From the IMG/VR virus record IMGVR_UViG_3300033571_021402, positions 16,985 to 80,984 of that record: a stretch of 64,000 bases of DNA; one strand, given 5' to 3'. Shown here piece by piece: positions 6,510-15,993 of the stretch; within the stretch, counting starts at the first letter, position 1; the number at the start of each line of letters is the position of its first letter. The position numbers and the translations under genes are program-made. The notes under the pieces were generated by a model. The model was not told the DNA's origin. It ran no database searches and saw only the letters and a list, made by a program, of their open reading frames with translations. Origin of the DNA: a virus.

Positions 6510-6760
6510 GGCTTATTTTTCTTTTTGACTCTTTCGCGAGCTCTATTAATTATCCATGCTGCCTCAAGCCCCATGCCGTCAACCCATGGATGAGATTCAG
6601 CAAAACGCACTATCTGCTCGTCTCCGTCACTCGCCTGGTGCTCTACGCCAGCACGTTCCATAAGCTGATAAATATCCTGAACCCCTGGTATATCCAATTG
6701 TCTAAATTTTGTAAAATCACAGTTTTCCTGCGAATTGTCAACAATTATTGGCTCATTCAT
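6506..6760 (-). CDS. hypothetical protein, 84 aa
   Basis: Overlaps the downstream gene by four bases (ATGA type), so the two are probably coupled. Helical, with an Asn/Asp-rich start (MNEPIIVDNSQEN) and a basic tail RERVKKKNKP. It stands between the 3061-codon polyprotein gene and the DUF5872-like gene. Function unknown. Confidence 0.65.
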   Translation of the reverse strand: MNEPIIVDNSQENCDFTKFRQLDIPGVQDIYQLMERAGVEHQASDGDEQIVRFAESHPWVDGMGLEAAWIINRARERVKKKNKP

Positions 6761-6769
6761 TTTTGCACC

Positions 6770-9700
6770 TTACGCCATCGCGGCGACAACTTTGTCGCCC
6801 ATTTGTACTCCAACATTGTTTAAGTCATTCGCAAATCCGTACAGATTTGCCATTGCTGCCGCCAAGCCACGACCTTTATGGTCTTTGGATATTTTTGGCC
6901 TGCCAACATTGCGTCCACCGCTAAACGACATCGTGGCAGATGGCTTAAGATTCTTTGACTCAAACATGCTTTTTAGAACATCTGATGGGCTTGACATTTT
7001 GTCAAAAAGACCCTGTATTTTCCTGTCCCTAACCTTTATGTATTGGTCATGCGTAAAAACTTTTACTAAACCATTAGCGCCCGAAATTACCCAGTAATCG
7101 CGGCTTTCGCCGGTTGCAAAATCTGTGTTTCTTACTCTGCGAGCTGCAGTTATGGGCCCGTTGGTAAATTTTCTAGTATTACCAATTCGTTTTAGATGTG
7201 ATGAGCCTGTATTGAACTTATTAGACTTAAGTTCGCTAATTGCAGCACTAACTTTTCTTACAGATTCATCATCGAGCGTAAATCCTCCGGTTCCTCCAGA
7301 GTCAATAAATGCAGGGCTTGGGTCTTCGCCACGTCCTAGTAAATCCCATAGCCTATTTAGGTCTGTTACGGCTATCTGGTCTTCCTTGAGACCCATGTCT
7401 GCAGCCCTTGAAAGGTTGTCTTCATTGTTAGGATAAACATCGACAACATCTAGGTAAACAGTTCCATCCGAAACCCATCCGCCTATTGTTGTTTTGTCAG
7501 CTCCAGGTTGTGGATTTGCAAAAGTTTTTGGTCCGTGGAAATCCATCCATGCCAAGAATGTCTCTACTAGTTCATCAGACGGATTTCCTTCAGCGTCAAA
7601 ATCCGCTACGGCATCGACTTTCATGCCATGCCTATTTCTTGCAATGGCGATTCCTTCTTTTACGTCATCCATCTTGTCGACCTCGACGGTAAAGCCACCC
7701 ATAAACCCCTTGGTTAGCGTGGCTTTTACTGCGGCAACTCTTTCCGGGTCGCGATTGAAGGTGACCCTCATGTCGCTGGCTTTCATGCGTGCTTCAATAA
7801 GATTGTATTTAATTACCTTTCCAGAAGAAAGACGATTTGATTTACTCGACTTGAATCGTCTGGCTCGCGATTTACTACGGCCAATAATGTCTTGGGCTAG
7901 AGCCAGCTCGATATCTTCTTTTGGCGCATCTTGAATTTTCTTTCTGCCAGATGACAGCTTGTTATTGATGGAGATTTTCTCCATCTCGTCAACCGCCTCC
8001 CGGAAGTTTCCTGCATAAACTAGCGAAACTCGTCTACCCTTGAGTTCACCCTCTCTAATGCCGAACAGCTCGGCCGGCGCATTTACGAAGCCGGGGTCGC
8101 CGGAATCATCTCGTCTGGAGTGCCCAAGCCTTCTCGCTGCGTATATCTGGAAATGCAAATGCCTTACAGCAAGCTTTTCCAGGTCTGATAGCGGAGAGTC
8201 TGGATGGTCGGCCATTGACATCATCGCAATGTCATTTGCCCATTCTCCATGCCTATCAAATGCACGGCCTGTACCAAGGTGGCCGAACAGGTCGTGGAGG
8301 GCCTGAAGAGCCTTGCCGGATAGTCCCATATTAAAGTAGAGAGGGTTCTCTATTCCACCAATATAAGACTCAAGGAAAGAACCTAAATCTTGACCCTTTG
8401 TTCCCATAAATAGGGAATCGTCTCCCAGTGCTGCGCCGGCCTTCGCTGCTAACCCCATCATAAATTCACTGTGTTTACGCCACGCTTCGCCATATATGCC
8501 GGGCAGCGCATCGCGCGATAGGGCGCCATTCCCTATTGCGTCTGAGGGCAATACGTAACCCTTTGGCGCTATCGCTTCTAGGAGTGGGAATTTAGCTTTT
8601 GCTGCGTCGTCAGTATATTTTAGAACTGATTCACCATTGACTGAAACCTGTTTTGCAACCACGTTGCCAAGAACGTCTACCCATTCCTTATTTTCGTCGT
8701 CAAAACGTAATGAATTAGCCACTGCCTTATCTAGAACTGGGAGCAGCGAACCGCGTGATGGAAGTTCTATTTTTCTCCAGTCAATCCTCTTTGGCATTTG
8801 TTCTGCTATTTGTGGGATTGGGTCAGCTGATACGAACGGTATCCCGTCTGTGGCAATGCTTATGGATATTGAGTCTAACAATTTTCGCCCTGTATCACTG
8901 AACACGCTGTGTGGCGTCACTTCTTGGAGCCGTTTTTTATTCAAAACCCTAAGAAGGTTTGGCAGTACAGATTCAATAGTTGACCGCTGATAGTCATCGA
9001 TTGTTATTCCAAGCTTATTTTCTAGTATTGCGGCAATTCTTTTTCCGAATGCAATCTTTGGTATGTTTCCTTCTGATACTCCGGTCGTTTCAGCTACGCT
9101 GAGCTCGCCTTCCAGCGGTAGGTCTTCTGTGACCGGGTATAGTCTGGCACCAGACGAAAGTCGTGATGAAGAATTCTGCGTATCGGCACTATTGAAATCG
9201 TCAAATCCAAGATTACGTAATTTTCTATATGCAACATTTGTAACCTTGTCCCTGCCTGTAGCCATATCAAGCGTTTGTTGCACTATTTGACGAGCTTCTT
9301 CCGTCGCCTCGCCGTCTGATGGCATTTCTAAGAGCAAATTGGCCGGAGGAGTAATCATCCTCGTGTCTGTTAGACGACCGAGTAGAACAACCTCATCCTC
9401 TCCTAGACATCCAAAACCGGTTAATGGGTTTGAAAATATTTGCTCCACGGGGACATATGCCTTCATGAGGATATTTGCGTCAAATACTGCCTGAGCTTCC
9501 TCTAGCGCGTCTATGCCGGGTTTTTTTGAAGCGGCAAGCGACGTTGAAAAAGCTTGAGCCATGGTGCTGCTCGTTGTCCATGATGAAAGCGGGCGCATGG
9601 CTACCTGTCTTTCAGCAATTTCACCCCTTTCGACTGCCATTTTTGGCGTGGCCTTCATGCCTCTCCATACGCCGATATGTGTAATTCCTTTTGACTTGTA

Positions 9701-12700
9701 GTAATGCTGCGTTGCGTCGTATATTGCCTTTACTACAGAACGAATTATTTCTGACTGTTTTTCACTAAGTTCTGGCGCATCGTCAAAAGCAAGGTCTCCA
9801 AGTTCTGAGCGCAGTTCAACCGGAACGGCAGAATCATAGAGAATATCGTCGCGCTTTCCGCGCACTCCTCCGTACCATCCGACGGCGTCATCTAGCCCAA
9901 ACATTTTTCGCGCCTCGTGCTGTATCGCCAGGGCTACTGGGTTTGAGTTGTTGGAAGAAATAGCCCATGTATGGATGATGTCGGAAACTATTGCCAATCG
10001 CGCTTCTCTAATCCCATCAGGTGTGTTTATATCGAAAAATGAAACACCACTCTTCTGTTCGTAACGAGCTTTGTAATCTTCAGCATTCCCGGATATGAAG
10101 CGCAACCTATTTATCAAGAAGTTTTTGAGTAAGTCTTTGGTTTCAGGTGAATCGACATTTGTTTCGTTTATGTCTACTATTCCTGCAGCGGCTATTTTGT
10201 TTAAAAAGTCATCTTTTGCACCAAATGTTACGTAGAGGCGGTCATAGGCTCTATGTTGTTCGTCTGTACGCTCTAGCTCTGGAACAATTTTCCCGTCCCT
10301 AATCAAAAGTTTAAAATCTTTTGCGAATTGGTCGCTTATAGAGCCAGTTGTAGAAATTAAAGCCATGCCGGGCTTTCCGGTGCGCGGGTCAATTTCGCCA
10401 ACGGGGGAGAAAATTATGGCTAAACCCTCTCCATCTTTCAACGGTCGACCCGTCATTGGGTTTGTTCTGGTCTTGCCATTTGTGCCGCGTATTTCAGAAA
10501 GTAGGTCGCCAAACATTGTCCTAAGCTGGATACCGAAACTGACTAGTTCTCTCTTAATTTCGTCTCCCCCAAGACGGGAACCCAGGTATGGGGTAAGTAC
10601 AGACTTCTCGTCTCCGAATGCAACTTTTGTTAATTCATCCCACTTGTCGCCAAACAAGTCATCGTATGAGTATTTTTCCAGCTCGTCTATTATTTCATCG
10701 AACCAGAATCTCTTTTGGATTAGTTTGTCGTGCTTCTCCACGGACACCAATGAGCCTGTTGACCTATCGATGGCAAATCTTCCAGCGGCACTCTTTTCTT
10801 CTTCCGTTGCGTTTTCCGGCAGATTATCAATGGCGTCAAACAGAGCTTTCAGTGCTTTGAAATTCGGAGCTGAACGGAAAAATCTGCTTTGAGCCAATGA
10901 ATCCATTCCGCTTGCTGCCACTGACTCCTGAGAGAACGATTCAATAAATTCACGCGGGTCAATCTGGGTAGTTTCTGCGATGTTTGACGCAATCATTCGT
11001 TTCGCCGAGGAGCTAGCTTTTCTGTCCTCCTCTGATGAAAACATACTCACGCCAAATCCAGTTACGTCAAGCGGAGATAGGCCCCCGATTACTGGGTCAA
11101 GAACCATTGCCCTCACGTCATGTTCTAGTTCCGCAGTCAAATCGTCTTCGGAGGGGATAGGGAGAGCGGCGCGCAGACGCTCAGATGGCTCTACGGAAAA
11201 GGAGACTAGTCCCTCTGGTCTTTTAGGTGCTTCAAATGTGTATGGTTCCGGAGTTTGTTCAGGCTGTTCGGCGGCCTGGTCTGCCCCTATGAGCTGCCTT
11301 AGTGCCCTGGCCATGCGCCCCCTGCGCTTTTCCCTCTCTGGCCTTTGCTTCGCGCCAGAGGAAAGCCTTATTATCGGTCTTCCGTCAGCAGTTTTCTCCC
11401 ACGGCAAGTCATCTGGGTCTACTCCGGCAAGTGTATATATGTCTTCGCGCAGCTTTTTGCTTAATGCAATTTTGGGCATGTCTTTATTCGGGTGCATTAT
11501 CGCAACAAAGGCTTCTGCTATGGCTTCTCTTTTGTTTACATTGCCATATGACGTTGCAGTCAAAGCCTTGTCGGGGTGAGCTGAAAACATCTCAGTGGCA
11601 TCGCGGCCGGTGAGGTCTACAAATTCTGTATAAATACCTATCGCTTCTTCATCTGTTTCCGGGTTCGCGTACTCTTCTGCGACATCTAATGCAGCAAGGT
11701 ATCTCGGGTCATCCATCTTCCCGCTTCCGTAATAGGAGCGAGCCTTGCCGTTTTTCCCATTTGTCTCTGTGTCCCATATTGCCCTGTAATGGAGCCAGTG
11801 ACCATATTCATGTATGACAGTGCCATATAGTGACCTGTCGATATGCGCATCGCGCGGTTCTGGAACTCTGTTTGGAGTTAGCTCTAGTGGATAAACACCC
11901 TTTTCATCGCTTGTTAGCGACTCCCTGTCAATAAGGGCGCGCGGGGTAAGACCAACGAGCCCAAATTCCCTGGATGCTAGTCCGCTGACAAAGGGAGTTT
12001 TGTCAACGCCCCGTTGCTTCCGAAGAAGCTCCATTCTCTCTTTGACGTCAGGGCTATTTTCATACCCATCTATTGCTTCACGCGTGAATGCAACAATCAT
12101 CGGAGAGCCGAAATTTTGGAACATCCATAGCATTTGCGGTGATGATTCGAGCATCCCACGAACAAGGTCCTGAGTTGCCTTTACCGCTTCCGGAGAGTAA
12201 TCGGGAGCGAGATTATTCTTATCCTTACTTAACTCGTCATAATATTTTTTTAAGAACTTTCGCCATTTCCTATTTGTGCGCCAGTTATCTCCGGCTATGT
12301 CGTCTGCCCACATTTCAAAGTGTTGTTCTGGCGTAGTTGGTACAACAACACGCGATATTTCGTCTGGGGTCATTCCAGACAGCCATGTTGAAGAATTTTT
12401 GCGCACTTCTTTTCCAGAAGCGTCCGGCTGACCGTAGCCCTTGACATTGCGTCTACCGGGCTGAACTGGCTCCCGCCCTTGTGTTGGCTTCATGGCGATA
12501 GTCGGCCTCTCCCCACCAGAGGCAAGCCTGTCATAAACACGAACTTCGTAGCCGTTTCGCTTTTCCTTCACCCAATCATTAAACCCTGACTGGCTCATAT
12601 CGTTCGTGTCAGAAAAATCTGTGTCCTCTGGAAAGCTGTTTAGTACTTCAACCTCTAGCTGCCTAGATTCAGCCCACGACTCCAGCTTTCTTAAGAAATT

Positions 12701-15700
12701 GTCTATCGCGTCGATACTTTCGTTTTTTTCAAATTCTAAGTTGAAACTAACCTGACCATCATTGTCCTGGTTTACGTTCGACGCTTTGATTTTTTCCTGG
12801 TTTAGTAAGGTATTTATTTTTCTTACGGTTGGCGGGCCCGACCATTTGCCGGAAGAAAGCTTGTCTATGTACTCTTTCTTAAGGGCCCTGAACTCTTCAA
12901 CTTCAGCATCGAACTGGTCAAGCTTTTCTTTCCATATTGCGTCACGCTTTTCTTTGCTTAGAACGTCTTTTGACCAATCGTTTTTTATTGCCCCGTCAAT
13001 TGTCTTTAAAAGGACCTCATTGAGGACTTCTGCGTCCGCGTCTGCGTTATGGTGCTTATCTCCGAGGTCAACATCCAGGTATTCCGTGATTGCCTTAAGG
13101 CTGCTGGACGGAACGTTTTGGTTCTTGCGCTTGTCGAATATGTGCGGTCCATCTGGGGAATCTTCTGACCATTTTGGAAGAGCAAGAGATGCAATCGCCC
13201 TAGTATCCACCCACCCAGACGGTCTCCAGTCGGTTCCCATTGATTCAAGTGCGGTATCCAGAACCTGCTTGTCGAATACGGCATTTTGGGCCCCAAACAA
13301 AGCATCTGGGCCAGCAAAGTCCATCAACATTTGATGTGCCTGCTCTATAGATGGCTTGTCGTTAAAAAACTCATCAGTGAGAAGTTCGCCGTTTGGTCCC
13401 TTGAGGTTATCCCTAGACCAACCCTCCCATTCGTCCTTCTTCATCCCTGGGTCTACGTAAACATTAAAACGGTCTACTATTTCTCCGTTTTTTACCTTTA
13501 CTGCACCGATTTGTACTGGAGCGCCATTACCGGACGGCTCATTGAAGTCGTCAAAAACAAGCCCTGTTGTTTCATAATCAAGAAATACAAGTTCCGCGTC
13601 ATAGTATTTCTCTTTGAACTCTTCCCACGAGTCAGCCTGAAACAACTCGTCTGCCTTGCCGAGAAATGGCCCATAGGTAGGTTGACGTGGATACTGCGGT
13701 GGTTTTCCGCTGCTCAGCGTAGTATCGGAATCAATATTGTCTAGCGCTACTTCTTTCGCCCCAGAACTGAGTTTGCCCTGACCGGAAAGTTTGACGTCCC
13801 AGATTTCACGTCCATCATCCGTCTGCGTCTTCTTAACCAGCTTGTATGTTGCACCAGCGGGCAGTAATACTTCGTGTTCATTTATTCCGAAATATCTTTC
13901 GTCGAGAGGCTTCCGGGTATCAAAGTTTTCCAGGTTATAGTCATTTGGGCGTTTAGATATGTATCTGCCACGTGTGTTCTTTGTTGTCAATAAGCGAAGA
14001 ACTATTGGCCTTTTGTCTCCCATTCCAGAGTATTGGCCTGGGGCCATAACTGTAAAGCTCTGGAAGCCCCTATCGCCAAATGTATCACCCTCTTTAAGTG
14101 ATGCAATTTCTGGCGTATTCCCGATTGACCTATACAACGTTATGCCGGCGGTTATTCTGTTGTCCATTAGGAGCCGCTGCGTAGACGCATATTCGTCCAG
14201 GTTGGGGGACCGCGGGTCATCAAATGTGTAACCCAGCCTTAGTGAGTCATTAATTACTGACCCAAAATCTTTATACTCAGTTATTTTTTCAAGAGCTCCA
14301 TCGTATTTAGGCAAAGACGCATCTATATCGTTTTTTTCAAACACTCTAGATATGAGTCTGTATAGTGATTCTGGAGTGAGCAATGCTCCCTCTTCCCACG
14401 TGTCATAGTCGCCGTCGTACAGCTCGGATACGTGGACTCCACGAGAGCTACGCTTAGTTGAGCCGGACGATAGGCGTCCAGTGGATGCCCCAACAAGCTG
14501 TTTTAGGGGTCGTGTATAGAAAAATTGGGACTTGGCGTTAGAGAACACCTTATATGCGCCGGGGAAATCAACTAGCTCTTCCGCCGTTGCTTCGGTCTCA
14601 AAAAGTCCGGTGCCTTCATTTTTTACATACAGAGAAGATATTCTCTTTCTGTCTTCATCCGAAAAAAGTTCTGGACTGGATTTAATTGCTTCGTCGATTA
14701 TTCCTATGAACTTTTGTTTATCAGTTTCTCCGCCCCATGAGAATCCGTTTTTGGGCCAATGAACTGCCCCAATCGAAGAGACATCAGAAGAGCCATATGT
14801 AATAATTGAACTTACGCCAAGTTCGTTATATATTTGCTCATTTCTCGCATTAAAAGCAGAACCCAACCCCTGCCCCTGTGCATTTTTGTTTATATAGAAC
14901 GAATCGTGAGACATTACTTTGATGTCTTTGTCATCGTTGGTTATATGAAGAAGCCCCCTATATGCGGTTGCAAGGGCTGGCATATCGTATTCACTGGACG
15001 CAAATCGCTGCTTATCGCTATCATCAAGCGCGCTGAGCACATCGTCTTTGTATTGAGGCAGCGGTGTAATTCTTAATTGAAGCGATACTTCTGCAAGCAA
15101 ATCCCCTTCGTCCAGGAGTTTGTCAAACACCTGCATCTCATCCTGCTCGGCAACGTCCTTATCCGTGATTTTGTCTATTTTAAAAACTGGGCTATATTTG
15201 GATGGGGTACGACCCGGGTGTACTTCTATCAATACCCTATTGCCGATGTTGAGCTTCTTCCCGTCCGCTGTTGTAAGAATGATGTCTCTGTCTAGCTCCA
15301 TTTCACCGCGGAAGGCATCGGCCAAAAGATTAAGTAGCTTTTGTTTTTTCGAGGACCTGTCATCGTCTTCTTGTAGAAGCTTTAAGGGAAGTGGTTCCGG
15401 CATCCCCGGCGGACGTGGCGGACGCGGTGCATTGCCATCAATTATGTAAGTGTCTTCTGTTTTAAACTCATCTGAATCTAAATCATCCAAAAATTTAGAT
15501 ATTATTTCTTTGATTTTCTCATCAACTGGCGGCTGTGAGTCGACTATCTCCTGATACTTTTTTCCGGAAGATAGCCTGTTGCCCGTGTCGGGATACTCCG
15601 TTCCCCTGTTTGAGTAAATCTTATTACCGCTTGATTTTGGCTTATCGTTATCGCCACCGATTCCGACCCAGACCGGTTTAGTCGTACCCTCGTCAGCCCA

Positions 15701-15955
15701 GCCATCGCCATCGATGTCTCTTCTAGACCCGGTCGGGGTGCGCGTTCCCGGCTTTCCGCCTGTTGGCAGGTCAAATCCGCCACGCCCCCGTCTGTCTCTG
15801 TTTCTGCGTCCATCGCCTATCGTGGGCCTATCTATAGCCCTAGAGCCCAAATAGCGCCCCAGTCTTCCTAGGGTCGATTTTTCCTCTTGTTCGGCACGGG
15901 CGGCACGGCGCGACTCATCGAAGGGAATAGGGAACTCTTTGTTATCTGCAGACAT
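6770..15955 (-). CDS. giant multi-enzyme polyprotein, 3061 aa
   Basis: One uninterrupted 9.2-kb frame. Ten copies of the LSSG/LASG motif (L128, 495, 729, 747, 1033, 1144, 1531, 2266, 2667, 2709) fall between domains. Order of segments: N-terminal 131 residues with the IDRPTIG module and DIDGDG loop; GNAT-like; ADP-ribosyltransferase; DEDDh exonuclease; small domain; HExxH metalloprotease; second ADP-ribosyltransferase; unknown 401-residue domain; C-terminal 349-residue unknown domain. No signal peptide or membrane segment. There is no clear ribosome binding site before the ATG. It is probably a virion cargo precursor cut into at least eight mature proteins; cutting and packaging are inferred. 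Confidence 0.9.
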   Translation of the reverse strand: MSADNKEFPIPFDESRRAARAEQEEKSTLGRLGRYLGSRAIDRPTIGDGRRNRDRRGRGGFDLPTGGKPGTRTPTGSRRDIDGDGWADEGTTKPVWVGIGGDNDKPKSSGNKIYSNRGTEYPDTGNRLSSGKKYQEIVDSQPPVDEKIKEIISKFLDDLDSDEFKTEDTYIIDGNAPRPPRPPGMPEPLPLKLLQEDDDRSSKKQKLLNLLADAFRGEMELDRDIILTTADGKKLNIGNRVLIEVHPGRTPSKYSPVFKIDKITDKDVAEQDEMQVFDKLLDEGDLLAEVSLQLRITPLPQYKDDVLSALDDSDKQRFASSEYDMPALATAYRGLLHITNDDKDIKVMSHDSFYINKNAQGQGLGSAFNARNEQIYNELGVSSIITYGSSDVSSIGAVHWPKNGFSWGGETDKQKFIGIIDEAIKSSPELFSDEDRKRISSLYVKNEGTGLFETEATAEELVDFPGAYKVFSNAKSQFFYTRPLKQLVGASTGRLSSGSTKRSSRGVHVSELYDGDYDTWEEGALLTPESLYRLISRVFEKNDIDASLPKYDGALEKITEYKDFGSVINDSLRLGYTFDDPRSPNLDEYASTQRLLMDNRITAGITLYRSIGNTPEIASLKEGDTFGDRGFQSFTVMAPGQYSGMGDKRPIVLRLLTTKNTRGRYISKRPNDYNLENFDTRKPLDERYFGINEHEVLLPAGATYKLVKKTQTDDGREIWDVKLSGQGKLSSGAKEVALDNIDSDTTLSSGKPPQYPRQPTYGPFLGKADELFQADSWEEFKEKYYDAELVFLDYETTGLVFDDFNEPSGNGAPVQIGAVKVKNGEIVDRFNVYVDPGMKKDEWEGWSRDNLKGPNGELLTDEFFNDKPSIEQAHQMLMDFAGPDALFGAQNAVFDKQVLDTALESMGTDWRPSGWVDTRAIASLALPKWSEDSPDGPHIFDKRKNQNVPSSSLKAITEYLDVDLGDKHHNADADAEVLNEVLLKTIDGAIKNDWSKDVLSKEKRDAIWKEKLDQFDAEVEEFRALKKEYIDKLSSGKWSGPPTVRKINTLLNQEKIKASNVNQDNDGQVSFNLEFEKNESIDAIDNFLRKLESWAESRQLEVEVLNSFPEDTDFSDTNDMSQSGFNDWVKEKRNGYEVRVYDRLASGGERPTIAMKPTQGREPVQPGRRNVKGYGQPDASGKEVRKNSSTWLSGMTPDEISRVVVPTTPEQHFEMWADDIAGDNWRTNRKWRKFLKKYYDELSKDKNNLAPDYSPEAVKATQDLVRGMLESSPQMLWMFQNFGSPMIVAFTREAIDGYENSPDVKERMELLRKQRGVDKTPFVSGLASREFGLVGLTPRALIDRESLTSDEKGVYPLELTPNRVPEPRDAHIDRSLYGTVIHEYGHWLHYRAIWDTETNGKNGKARSYYGSGKMDDPRYLAALDVAEEYANPETDEEAIGIYTEFVDLTGRDATEMFSAHPDKALTATSYGNVNKREAIAEAFVAIMHPNKDMPKIALSKKLREDIYTLAGVDPDDLPWEKTADGRPIIRLSSGAKQRPEREKRRGRMARALRQLIGADQAAEQPEQTPEPYTFEAPKRPEGLVSFSVEPSERLRAALPIPSEDDLTAELEHDVRAMVLDPVIGGLSPLDVTGFGVSMFSSEEDRKASSSAKRMIASNIAETTQIDPREFIESFSQESVAASGMDSLAQSRFFRSAPNFKALKALFDAIDNLPENATEEEKSAAGRFAIDRSTGSLVSVEKHDKLIQKRFWFDEIIDELEKYSYDDLFGDKWDELTKVAFGDEKSVLTPYLGSRLGGDEIKRELVSFGIQLRTMFGDLLSEIRGTNGKTRTNPMTGRPLKDGEGLAIIFSPVGEIDPRTGKPGMALISTTGSISDQFAKDFKLLIRDGKIVPELERTDEQHRAYDRLYVTFGAKDDFLNKIAAAGIVDINETNVDSPETKDLLKNFLINRLRFISGNAEDYKARYEQKSGVSFFDINTPDGIREARLAIVSDIIHTWAISSNNSNPVALAIQHEARKMFGLDDAVGWYGGVRGKRDDILYDSAVPVELRSELGDLAFDDAPELSEKQSEIIRSVVKAIYDATQHYYKSKGITHIGVWRGMKATPKMAVERGEIAERQVAMRPLSSWTTSSTMAQAFSTSLAASKKPGIDALEEAQAVFDANILMKAYVPVEQIFSNPLTGFGCLGEDEVVLLGRLTDTRMITPPANLLLEMPSDGEATEEARQIVQQTLDMATGRDKVTNVAYRKLRNLGFDDFNSADTQNSSSRLSSGARLYPVTEDLPLEGELSVAETTGVSEGNIPKIAFGKRIAAILENKLGITIDDYQRSTIESVLPNLLRVLNKKRLQEVTPHSVFSDTGRKLLDSISISIATDGIPFVSADPIPQIAEQMPKRIDWRKIELPSRGSLLPVLDKAVANSLRFDDENKEWVDVLGNVVAKQVSVNGESVLKYTDDAAKAKFPLLEAIAPKGYVLPSDAIGNGALSRDALPGIYGEAWRKHSEFMMGLAAKAGAALGDDSLFMGTKGQDLGSFLESYIGGIENPLYFNMGLSGKALQALHDLFGHLGTGRAFDRHGEWANDIAMMSMADHPDSPLSDLEKLAVRHLHFQIYAARRLGHSRRDDSGDPGFVNAPAELFGIREGELKGRRVSLVYAGNFREAVDEMEKISINNKLSSGRKKIQDAPKEDIELALAQDIIGRSKSRARRFKSSKSNRLSSGKVIKYNLIEARMKASDMRVTFNRDPERVAAVKATLTKGFMGGFTVEVDKMDDVKEGIAIARNRHGMKVDAVADFDAEGNPSDELVETFLAWMDFHGPKTFANPQPGADKTTIGGWVSDGTVYLDVVDVYPNNEDNLSRAADMGLKEDQIAVTDLNRLWDLLGRGEDPSPAFIDSGGTGGFTLDDESVRKVSAAISELKSNKFNTGSSHLKRIGNTRKFTNGPITAARRVRNTDFATGESRDYWVISGANGLVKVFTHDQYIKVRDRKIQGLFDKMSSPSDVLKSMFESKNLKPSATMSFSGGRNVGRPKISKDHKGRGLAAAMANLYGFANDLNNVGVQMGDKVVAAMA
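6773..7819 (-). other. polyprotein 3061: C-terminal unknown domain (2713-3061)
   Basis: The last 349 residues follow LSSG at 2709. The segment has a strand-rich centre (GGWVSDGTVYLDVVDVYP) and a C-terminal helical part with a HKGRGLAAAMANLYGF element near the end. This style is seen at the C-termini of phage head-associated proteins. No assignment. Confidence 0.45.
7946..9148 (-). other. polyprotein 3061: unknown domain (2270-2670)
   Basis: A 401-residue segment between LSSG at 2266 and 2667. It contains a histidine-rich stretch, LHDLFGHLGTGRAFDRHGEW, then an AVRHLHFQIYAARRLGHS helix. The clustered His and Asp residues could bind metal. I do not recognise the fold. Confidence 0.5.
9149..11353 (-). 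other. polyprotein 3061: second ADP-ribosyltransferase segment (1535-2269)
   Basis: The 735-residue segment is the longest between two sites. Its C-terminal third holds ART motifs: GVWRGM (Arg2098), SSWTTSS about 35 residues on, and GEDEVVLLG with Glu2186 and Glu2188. The N-terminal two thirds is helical and unknown, perhaps a substrate-recognition or carrier domain. The motif spacing is like ART 1, but the two segments are otherwise dissimilar. Confidence 0.7.
11354..12514 (-). other. polyprotein 3061: zinc metalloprotease (1148-1534)
   Basis: The zincin motif HEYGHWLH (His1382, Glu1383, His1386) is followed by a downstream NKREAIAEAF helix that can give the third zinc ligand. The segment is flanked by LASG at 1144 and LSSG at 1531. 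The layout resembles metalloprotease domains of phage MuF-type and other injected proteins. It could act on a host target or on the phage coat. It seems intact. Confidence 0.75.
12515..12847 (-). other. polyprotein 3061: small domain of 111 residues (1037-1147)
   Basis: Alternating strand-helix-strand pattern (SFNLEFEKNESIDAIDNFLR, then QLEVEVLNSF) between LSSG at 1033 and LASG at 1144. No family recognised. It could be a free small protein after processing. Confidence 0.5.
12848..13705 (-). other. polyprotein 3061: DEDDh 3'-5' exonuclease (751-1036)
   Basis: DnaQ-like exonuclease with Exo I FLDYETTG (Asp793, Glu795), Exo II NAVFDKQVLD, and Exo III HNADADAE (His969, Asp974). All four metal ligands and the histidine are present, so activity is expected. 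It would degrade single-stranded DNA or RNA ends. LSSG sites at 747 and 1033 frame it exactly. Confidence 0.88.
13760..14461 (-). other. polyprotein 3061: ADP-ribosyltransferase 1 (499-732)
   Basis: R-S-E class ART signature in order: LYRSIG with Arg609, then FQSFT, then NEHEVLLPAG with the biglutamate pair Glu693 and Glu695. A strand (VLRLLTT) precedes the last motif. Such enzymes transfer ADP-ribose from NAD to protein arginines. T4 Alt is a known head-packaged phage ART that acts on host RNA polymerase. The target here is unknown. Bounded by LSSG at 495 and 729. Confidence 0.8.
14462..15562 (-). other. polyprotein 3061: GNAT-like acetyltransferase segment (132-498)
   Basis: Contains the acetyl-CoA loop pattern in NKNAQGQGLGSAFNARNEQI (Q/R-x-x-G-x-G/A type), followed by a strand with SSIITYGSSD and an NGFSW element near the end of the fold. 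These are typical of GNAT N-acetyltransferases. The substrate is unknown. Bounded by LSSG at 128 and 495. Confidence 0.6.
15563..15955 (-). other. polyprotein 3061: N-terminal IDRPxIG module (residues 1-131)
   Basis: Residues 32-50 read LGRYLGSRAIDRPTIGDGR and match residues near 553-571 of the 2978-codon polyprotein. A basic stretch (RRNRDRRGRGG) and a DIDGDGWADEG loop (80-90) like an EF-hand or dockerin repeat follow. It ends at the first LSSG site. Its presence in two polyproteins suggests a common role such as capsid targeting. Confidence 0.6.
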
Positions 15956-15993
15956 TTAAATAAATAATACCATTGAGCCAATACTGGCTTGGA

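Noticed and set aside
7125-15449. Many plus-strand open frames of 60-200 codons opposite the polyproteins
   Set aside because: They lack ribosome binding sites and family motifs, and are explained by the codon pattern of the long minus-strand frames.
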